Shown here in pieces: positions 6,548 to 9,888 of a DNA stretch of 9,888 bases. Within the stretch, counting starts at the first letter, position 1, and each line of letters opens with the position of its first letter. Location: NCBI GenBank assembly GCA_964650975.1, contig CAZYWA010000282.1, forward strand, positions 1 to 9,888. Reading direction: 5' to 3'. The stretch is from CAZYWA01 sp964650975 [NCBI: uncultured bacterium]. Its GTDB lineage: Bacteria > JADJOY01. A program made the translations under genes and the position numbers. The notes below the pieces were generated by a model that did no database searches, was not told the origin of the DNA, and saw only the letters and a list, made by a program, of their open reading frames with translations.

Positions 6548-6733
6548 CAGCGTTCTGCGATGCGCGCGCCTTCCCCGCCAGTGGACGGCGGACGGGGTGC
6601 GGCATCGCGTGGGGTAGACGACGAGTGACGCGGGCTCGTGATGCTGCAATCTGGTCGGGAGTCCGCACCGCTTGACCCGGGCCGGTAGTGTCTCAGTTCG
6701 AGGTATCGAAGCGCGATCGGTCTGGCACGATGC

Positions 6734-6763
6734 TTGAGCGGTCAGATGCGTCCGTGATGTACT
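6734..6763 (+). promoter_or_regulatory. Weak candidate promoter for a possibly leaderless transcript
   Basis: TTGAGC (6734-6739) and TGTACT (6758-6763) are 18 bases apart. Each matches the sigma-70 -35 and -10 consensus at 4 of 6 positions. The ATG of the downstream gene is at 6770, 6 bases after the -10 box, about where transcription would begin, and no Shine-Dalgarno is present. This fits a leaderless mRNA, but matches of this quality occur by chance. Confidence 0.2.
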
Positions 6764-6769
6764 CGGCGC

Positions 6770-7018
6770 ATGAGTGACGATCCGCTCATCCCGAGGATTG
6801 TTCGGGCCGTAGGCAAGCTGCTCGACGCCTTGCAGTGGGAGCACAAGAGGACCGACGGCTTCGCCCTCAAGACGTTGAAGGAGGCTTGGAACTTCGCCAT
6901 TGCGATCCCCTTCGTTGCCCTATATCCGCTGCCGTTTCTTCTCATCCTCGCAGTGCCGGTGCTAGCCGTCTGGGCGGCCCTGTGGGCCGTCAAGGTCTTC
7001 TTCTCGTTCCCATCTTAG
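6770..7018 (+). CDS. Small inner-membrane protein, 82 aa, unknown function
   Basis: The protein has a soluble N-terminal part of about 45 residues (MSDDPLIPRIVRAVGKLLDA, then a charged WEHKRTDGF segment). A strongly hydrophobic stretch from about residue 47 to the end follows (NFAIAIPFVALYPLPFLLIL, then AVPVLAVWAALWAVKVFFSF), long enough for one long or two closely spaced membrane helices. The ATG at 6770 is the first possible start after an in-frame TGA at 6755. It lacks a Shine-Dalgarno, so the message may be leaderless. No family is recognised. The next gene starts 60 bp downstream on the same strand and has its own ribosome binding site. Confidence 0.65.
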   Translation: MSDDPLIPRIVRAVGKLLDALQWEHKRTDGFALKTLKEAWNFAIAIPFVALYPLPFLLILAVPVLAVWAALWAVKVFFSFPS

Positions 7019-7049
7019 TCCGTTGACGCCTCCCCGAGTCGCCCATCAA

Positions 7050-7064
7050 GCATGCGAGGCATGC
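7050..7064. promoter_or_regulatory. Paired GCATGC palindromes just before a ribosome binding site
   Basis: GCATGC-GAG-GCATGC is two self-complementary hexamers separated by three bases, and together they form a 15-base inverted repeat. It ends 2 bases before the AAGGAGG of the 89-aa gene. It could be an operator or a small hairpin affecting ribosome access; the role is inference. Confidence 0.35.
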
Positions 7065-7077
7065 CCAAGGAGGGGCC

Positions 7078-7347
7078 ATGCCACTTATCGATCCCAACTC
7101 ATTGAAGAACCTGACGAAGGTCAGCCCGCCGCTAGTGGATTGCAAGCTGACGAATAGGGCGAGGTTGAAGGCAGAGCGCACCAGCGGCAATCTGGCGCGC
7201 ATCGCCATAGATGGCGTCTCTGCGTCCCGAGCCACATCTATGGCTCGACTGCTGGTGGTCTTTGATGTGCTGAGCGATGCCGAGATTGAAGCCTGTGCTG
7301 GCCTGATCGAGACCCTGGGCGCGCTTCGCAAAACGCGTCGGCGCTAG
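7078..7347 (+). CDS. Hypothetical 89-aa protein
   Basis: The ATG at 7078 is preceded by AAGGAGG at 7067-7073, one of the best ribosome binding sites in the window. The product is soluble and moderately basic: an N-terminal MPLIDPNSLKNLTKVSPPLV, a middle part rich in Arg/Lys/Ser, and a C-terminal predicted helix (VLSDAEIEACAGLIETLGAL) ending in KTRRR. No signal peptide, membrane segment or known family is recognised. A 10-bp perfect inverted repeat lies inside the coding sequence at 7204-7244. Third codon positions are less GC-biased than in the primase gene. Confidence 0.7.
   Translation: MPLIDPNSLKNLTKVSPPLVDCKLTNRARLKAERTSGNLARIAIDGVSASRATSMARLLVVFDVLSDAEIEACAGLIETLGALRKTRRR
7204..7244. 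repeat. Inverted repeat within the 89-aa gene
   Basis: GCCATAGATG (7204-7213) and CATCTATGGC (7235-7244) are perfect reverse complements separated by 21 bases. The following GC and preceding GC allow a few more pairs if an internal bulge is tolerated. The element is translated as part of RIAIDGVSASRATSMARLLV. It may fold in the mRNA. Confidence 0.7.
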
Positions 7348-7349
7348 CG

Positions 7350-7505
7350 GGCCGGGGAGACTTTCTGTACGTCTCTGCCCAGAACGAGAGTGAGACGAGA
7401 TCGGTCACGGCCTCAGTGATCGTGAACGGTCAGACGCTCGACACGGCGACGAGTGCGGGCGCGTTCGTGATCGCGACGGCGAGCGGGTCGGCGGGGGAGG
7501 GTTGA
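7350..7505 (+). pseudogene. Headless C-terminal fragment of an MmpS-like secreted beta-sandwich domain
   Basis: In the frame ending with the TGA at 7503-7505 the sequence reads GDFLYVSAQNESETRSVTAS then VIVNGQTLDTATSAGAFVIA and TASGS. It resembles the C-terminal half of small secreted or lipoprotein domains of the MmpS type, which end in an L-x-x-S-A-Q-N ... I-x-V-(D/N)-G ... S-(S/A)-G-A-(Y/F)-x-I-A-x-A-S-G pattern. The frame is open upstream only to 7290, after a TGA at 7287, and offers no ATG or GTG before the domain. The N-terminal signal peptide and first strands are therefore missing. The stop lies 3 bases before the GTG of the next lipoprotein gene and in the same frame. This suggests an ancestral operon, or a fusion later broken. 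The family assignment rests on motif recall. Confidence 0.5.
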
Positions 7506-7508
7506 GCC

Positions 7509-8150
7509 GTGGCTATACGCACTCCGACAAGGAACGCACTAGTCCTGATCGTCTTCACGCTCGCGGCAGGGTGTGGTCTGGTTCAGCCGTTTGACCCTCA
7601 ACCGCAAGCGGCGTTGTGGTGCAGGCACCACAACGATTCCGATCCAAACTGCCTGAGTGACCAACTCGCCGCGGCCGCTCGGATCTCGGAGAAGTCTCGT
7701 CGCGCGCTACGACTAGTTGCCACTGACTGCGGTCAATGGAATGCCGACGGTACCGACTATCAGGCCGTCGAGACATGCTGGAAGGCGCGCAATATCGCGC
7801 TCGCGAAAACGGCGGCCGCGCTTGCGAAGGTCCGCGCGCAGCCGCTTGAGTTCGAAATCGATGCGCCCGCGGTGGCGGATACTTGGGGTAGAGCGCAGTC
7901 ATGGATCGCTCGACACTCCACGCGGAAGATCCAGACCGTCACGGACTTCCTGATCGAGACCTACGGGCCGCAAACAGCGACGCTGGGTGAACTGAACTTC
8001 GCCTACCAAGTCGTGCGCTCGCCGTTGCCTGGCGGCAGATCCAAGATCACCGTTTCGTGTTCATCAAATTCCGCCCTGGATGAGTACATCCAGCAAGCGA
8101 GCGACTATGCGCACCTGCTCGCGCTCTACATGGCAACCGGCGAGGAGTAA
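7509..8150 (+). CDS. Predicted lipoprotein, 213 aa, unknown function
   Basis: The GTG start at 7509 follows GGGGGAGGG at 7494-7502. The N-terminus (MAIRTPTRNALVLIVFTLAA, then G21-C22) is a lipoprotein signal peptide: basic n-region, hydrophobic core and a lipobox ending at C22. The mature protein should be membrane-anchored in the periplasm. It contains further cysteines (C38 in WCRHHN, C48 in DPNCLSD, later DCGQW and ETCWKAR, and SCSS near the C-terminus), which may form disulfides. The middle is helical (KARNIALAKTAAALAKVRAQ). The C-terminal part has ELNFAYQVV and ends in a helix, SDYAHLLALYMATGEE. No family is recognised. The stop is followed at once by a hairpin. Confidence 0.75.
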   Translation: MAIRTPTRNALVLIVFTLAAGCGLVQPFDPQPQAALWCRHHNDSDPNCLSDQLAAAARISEKSRRALRLVATDCGQWNADGTDYQAVETCWKARNIALAKTAAALAKVRAQPLEFEIDAPAVADTWGRAQSWIARHSTRKIQTVTDFLIETYGPQTATLGELNFAYQVVRSPLPGGRSKITVSCSSNSALDEYIQQASDYAHLLALYMATGEE

Positions 8151-8169
8151 TCGTGAACCCCTTCACGAT
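8150..8169 (+). repeat. Hairpin directly after the lipoprotein stop codon
   Basis: ATCGTGAA (8150-8157) pairs perfectly with TTCACGAT (8162-8169) around a CCCC loop. It could slow exonucleases or contribute to termination. No T-tract follows, so it is not a canonical intrinsic terminator. Confidence 0.6.
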
Positions 8170-8207
8170 CCCGACCACAAGAACGGCAACGCTGAGCCAA
8201 GAGGCGT

Positions 8208-8250
8208 GCTGAGCGGGTAGTGGGTCAGTACTGACCCACTACCGCTGAGC
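8208..8250. repeat. Perfect 28-bp palindrome flanked by 7-bp direct repeats
   Basis: Bases 8216-8243 are a perfect palindrome: each half is GGTAGTGGGTCAGT or its complement, and the two meet at T8229/A8230. The heptamer GCTGAGC lies on both sides, at 8208-8214 (one base before the palindrome) and 8244-8250 (directly after). A third GCTGAGC lies at 8191-8197. Matching short repeats around two abutting inverted ends look like a target duplication around a minimal transposon-end pair. The third copy weakens that reading and allows an iteron-like or transcription-factor site. No T-tract follows. Confidence 0.9.
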
Positions 8251-8363
8251 GCGCTCGCGGGCGCGGATGGCGCTCGACCAGCTGGCCGATACGGATCTGC
8301 GGGCGGACTGAGGGGCTTCTGGCGCCGCTGCGTGAGCATTGGGAGAGCAAGCGGTTCCGCACC
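8251..8363 (+). other. Possible frameshifted coding remnant
   Basis: A short frame at 8267-8311 reads MALDQLADTDLRAD and stops. A shifted frame then reads EGLLAPLREHWESKRFRTGG up to the ribosome binding site of the next gene. Both strings look protein-like and could be one former sequence broken by an indel near 8310. No family is recognised and the segment is too short to be sure. Confidence 0.25.
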
Positions 8364-8368
8364 GGAGG
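8364..8368 (+). promoter_or_regulatory. Ribosome binding site deciding the start of the cysteine-rich protein
   Basis: GGAGG ends 5 bases before the GTG at 8374. The longer in-frame GTG at 8332 has no such site, and the region between reads better in another frame. The shorter start is therefore preferred. Confidence 0.55.
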
Positions 8369-8373
8369 CACGC

Positions 8374-8700
8374 GTGCTGCCCTTCGACTCGCTCCACGTC
8401 GCGCTGACGTGCTCGCGGTGCTGGCGCACCGACAACCGGCACGAGGTGCGAACGCGGTGGAGCTCACCGGCGCTCAAGCCGGTGGAGCGTGCGCCTCGCG
8501 CATCGGGGGTCGCGTACCAGCTCGGGGCCGCGGTGCCCGGGCTCGAGGCCGAGCGCTCGCGGTTCCATGCGGTGTCGCGGCGCGGATGCGGTGCGCGGTT
8601 CTGTTGGTGGGTCGCCACCGAGGCCGGGCGCGTCCAGGCGGTCGAACCGGTGGAATCGCTCGACGGGCGGTGTGATGCGTGCCGGCGCGCGAGCAAGTGA
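8374..8700 (+). CDS. Cysteine-rich, probably zinc-binding small protein (108 aa)
   Basis: GTG at 8374 is chosen because of the GGAGG at 8364-8368. The product has three cysteine pairs: C13-x2-C16 in LTCSRCWRT, C72-x4-C77 in RRGCGARFCWW, and C100-x2-C103 in GRCDACRRASK at the extreme C-terminus. C-x2-C knuckles at the two ends suggest one zinc site formed by the termini (C13, C16, C100, C103), with the middle pair possibly in a second site. Third positions are almost all G or C, as expected for a real gene here. There is no signal peptide, so it should be cytoplasmic, perhaps nucleic-acid or protein binding. The exact family is unknown. Confidence 0.6.
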   Translation: MLPFDSLHVALTCSRCWRTDNRHEVRTRWSSPALKPVERAPRASGVAYQLGAAVPGLEAERSRFHAVSRRGCGARFCWWVATEAGRVQAVEPVESLDGRCDACRRASK

Positions 8701-8812
8701 TTCGCTGGCGTGGATGCGCCATTGCGGTGCCGGCGCGAGTGACCATGTTGGAGGTTGCTCGCAGAGAGGTCCGGCTCTTGAGCCCAACGACACTCCGGGG
8801 GGGAGATCGACG

Positions 8813-9025
8813 ATGACCATGCAAAAAGAGCAGCTCGACAAGGATCACGAGGCACGCGGCTTCACGACCGGCAATCCTTTGCCCCCGACGTACCAAGGGG
8901 ACCGGAAGGACACCAAGACCGGCGAGAAGGACACCAAGACAACGTCAAACGAGTCGCGCGAGGACGCCATCGACAAGGTGAAGGAGGAGGCGTCCGACAA
9001 GGAGAGCGACAGCGACAAGAAGTGA
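8813..9025 (+). CDS. Small lysine/aspartate-rich disordered protein (70 aa)
   Basis: The ATG at 8813 follows a G-rich Shine-Dalgarno (GGGGAG) 6 bases upstream. A second ATG two codons later gives an alternative start. The protein is extremely hydrophilic: TMQKEQLDKDHEARGF, then a short TGNPLPPTYQG turn, then a Lys/Asp/Thr/Glu/Ser-rich stretch with a repeated KDTKT unit and the tail EEASDKESDSDKK. It should be intrinsically disordered and cytoplasmic. Such composition is seen in stress-related or nucleoid-associated small proteins, but nothing specific is recognised. The A-rich codon use differs from its neighbours because of its lysine content. The longer in-frame extension upstream is a shadow of the cysteine-rich gene. 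Confidence 0.65.
   Translation: MTMQKEQLDKDHEARGFTTGNPLPPTYQGDRKDTKTGEKDTKTTSNESREDAIDKVKEEASDKESDSDKK
8905..8940 (+). repeat. 15-bp tandem direct repeat inside the disordered protein
   Basis: GAAGGACACCAAGAC occurs at 8905-8919 and 8926-8940, a period of 21 bases or 7 codons. The repeat gives the duplicated KDTKT segments and suggests an in-frame duplication. Confidence 0.85.
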
Positions 9026-9201
9026 AACCCCATGAGGTGCCGCGCGGCCCGGAGGGCACCGACTCGGGGGAATGCCGGATGTAGCGGGTACCACTCGGCG
9101 AAGCGCTCTCCGTGGCACTGGCGAAGCCTGGCGGGCTTTCGCGCGGAGGGCGCCGTCACCAGCGCGGCGGTTCTTTGAAAAAAAAAACGCTCGCTGACTG
9201 C
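9026..9201. other. Intergenic region between convergent genes, with an A10/T10 tract
   Basis: No gene is supported here. It contains a small stem (arms CGAAGCC and GGCTTTCG, about 9122-9140, with one bulge) and a run of ten A at 9178-9187. Read on the minus strand, that run is T10, starting 14 bases after the stop of the minus-strand gene cluster. That is the position of an intrinsic terminator tract, but no strong GC stem precedes it. Termination there is possible but weakly supported. Confidence 0.35.
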
Positions 9202-9327
9202 CTACAACTCGCCAGCTTTCTTGGCCTCCTTCATCCCGGACGTGAGACCCGCGACATTCGGGTAGGGCCTCTTCGAAGAAGAGAAGCGGACGACGATTCC
9301 TGAAAGGTCATTTAGTCCATCAGCCAT
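9202..9327 (-). CDS. Small 41-aa protein overlapping the end of the membrane-protein gene
   Basis: A minus-strand ATG at 9325-9327 opens a frame ending with TAG at 9202-9204. The product reads MADGLNDLSGIVVRFSSSKR then PYPNVAGLTSGMKEAKKAGE and L. It is a compact, mildly basic, protein-like sequence, unlike the Arg/Pro-rich shadow frames. Its first 16 bases overlap the last codons of the upstream membrane-protein gene, and its own start has no Shine-Dalgarno. Translational coupling to that gene is therefore the likely way it is expressed. No family is recognised. It could instead be the remnant of a longer gene, but a clean ATG at the overlap argues for an intact short ORF. Confidence 0.45.
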   Translation of the reverse strand: MADGLNDLSGIVVRFSSSKRPYPNVAGLTSGMKEAKKAGEL

Positions 9328-9888
9328 TCAAGAAACCCGGGCGTCAGCACAAACGCCAAGACTGTCAACCCGAGACTCGACAAAACCAGCACGGTCGGCG
9401 CCGACACTCGATCTCGACGACGCGCAAGGAAAAGGGCTCGAGTTGTCGCAGCCACAAGAAATAAGCCCAATGGATAGAGAGCAAGGACCGACATGCGCCA
9501 AATGTCGCCCAGCCATTGCATTGGCGGCAGAGCTTTCGGGTCGAGATCCGGGATTGGTGCGAGGCTGAAGTGCGCGCTGCCAACGCCATTGAGCCAATAA
9601 GGGAACGAGCGCCAGCCGATGACCAGGACAGCTAGCAAGACCGAAAGCCCTCGGGCCACCCGGTCGGGGTCGCACGGACGAATGACGAGTGTAACAAGCA
9701 CTTTCAGGGTGACAATGGCGCTGGTCGTTAGGCCGAGCGCAATCAGGCCCGCACGAGTGGGATAGGCGGGGTCATGCAGGTACGTCAGGCTCCATACTCC
9801 ATCCGCTGCGATTTCCGCGAGCGGTCGTCGACTCACCGCGTATGGACAAACGGCCAGAAGGAGGCCGAGCCCCAGGAGTTCCGCCGTG
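9312..9888 (-). CDS. Polytopic inner-membrane protein, N-terminus beyond the window
   Basis: The minus-strand frame ends with TAA at 9312-9314 and stays open to the window edge, giving at least 191 residues. A GTG at 9834-9836 could be read as a start. However, the 17 codons upstream encode AELLGLGLLLAVCPYA, half of a membrane helix, so the real start lies outside the window. About five hydrophobic segments are visible: the edge helix, AGLIALGLTTSAIVTLKVLV, RGLSVLLAVLVIGW, RMSVLALYPLGLFLVAA and VLVLSSLGLTVLAFVL. A loop containing SLAPIPDLDPKALPPM lies between the third and fourth. No catalytic motif or family is recognised. A 41-aa ORF overlaps its end. Confidence 0.75.
   Translation of the reverse strand, partial: TAELLGLGLLLAVCPYAVSRRPLAEIAADGVWSLTYLHDPAYPTRAGLIALGLTTSAIVTLKVLVTLVIRPCDPDRVARGLSVLLAVLVIGWRSFPYWLNGVGSAHFSLAPIPDLDPKALPPMQWLGDIWRMSVLALYPLGLFLVAATTRALFLARRRDRVSAPTVLVLSSLGLTVLAFVLTPGFLEWLMD

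Noticed and set aside
8216-8243. Palindrome as a plain rho-independent terminator
   Set aside because: It has no T-tract on either strand, and it is 65 bases past the lipoprotein stop with another hairpin closer to the stop.
8163-8855. 230-aa minus-strand frame opposite the cysteine-rich gene
   Set aside because: It is the shadow of the plus-strand genes and reads through a perfect palindrome, with no recognisable domain.

Overview
The window is a 9.9 kb, GC-rich stretch of bacterial DNA, apparently from a Gram-negative-like organism. A lipoprotein signal, a remnant of a secreted 'VTVPAGTF/YAPGVG' type protein and a polytopic membrane protein support this. The GC bias at third codon positions and the mix of orphan lipoproteins and small proteins would fit Myxococcota or related lineages, but no marker gene is present, so the taxonomy is a guess. 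No rRNA, tRNA, CRISPR array or intact transposase was found.

Region 1 (1-4599, + strand) looks like the replication or control block of an accessory element such as a plasmid, an integrated element or a phage satellite. It holds the tail of an upstream gene (3-122), a 79-aa XRE-type repressor (144-383), and a 1158-aa fusion (463-3939) of an archaeo-eukaryotic-type (RepB-like) primase domain to a cysteine-containing SF2 helicase. A HEAT-repeat protein (4054-4599) follows. A near-perfect 23-bp inverted repeat lies inside the 3' part of the primase-helicase gene (3603-3670) and carries four copies of GCAGTC/GACTGC. It is the strongest unexplained signal in the window and a candidate cis-acting site.

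Region 2 (4600-6770) is a 2.2 kb gene-poor stretch with signs of decay. It holds two clear hairpins (4729-4780, 5023-5056), a weak 50-aa ORF, a plausible 68-aa minus-strand gene headed by a perfect 14-bp palindrome, and an 18-aa hydrophobic peptide ORF with a strong Shine-Dalgarno. It also holds a pseudogene (5976-6547) whose reading frame is broken by one stop and two frameshifts.

Region 3 (6770-9025, + strand) is a series of small orphan genes: an 82-aa membrane protein, an 89-aa unknown, the headless tail of an MmpS-like secreted domain, a 213-aa lipoprotein, a 108-aa cysteine-rich probable zinc protein and a 70-aa lysine-rich disordered protein. A perfect 28-bp palindrome flanked by 7-bp direct repeats (8208-8250) lies between the lipoprotein and the zinc protein.

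Region 4 (9202-9888, - strand) holds a polytopic membrane protein that runs off the right edge, and a 41-aa ORF that overlaps its 3' end and is probably translationally coupled to it.

Overall, the left third looks like a replication module and the remainder like an accessory or degenerating region rich in inverted repeats. No link between the small genes and the replication module can be shown from sequence alone.
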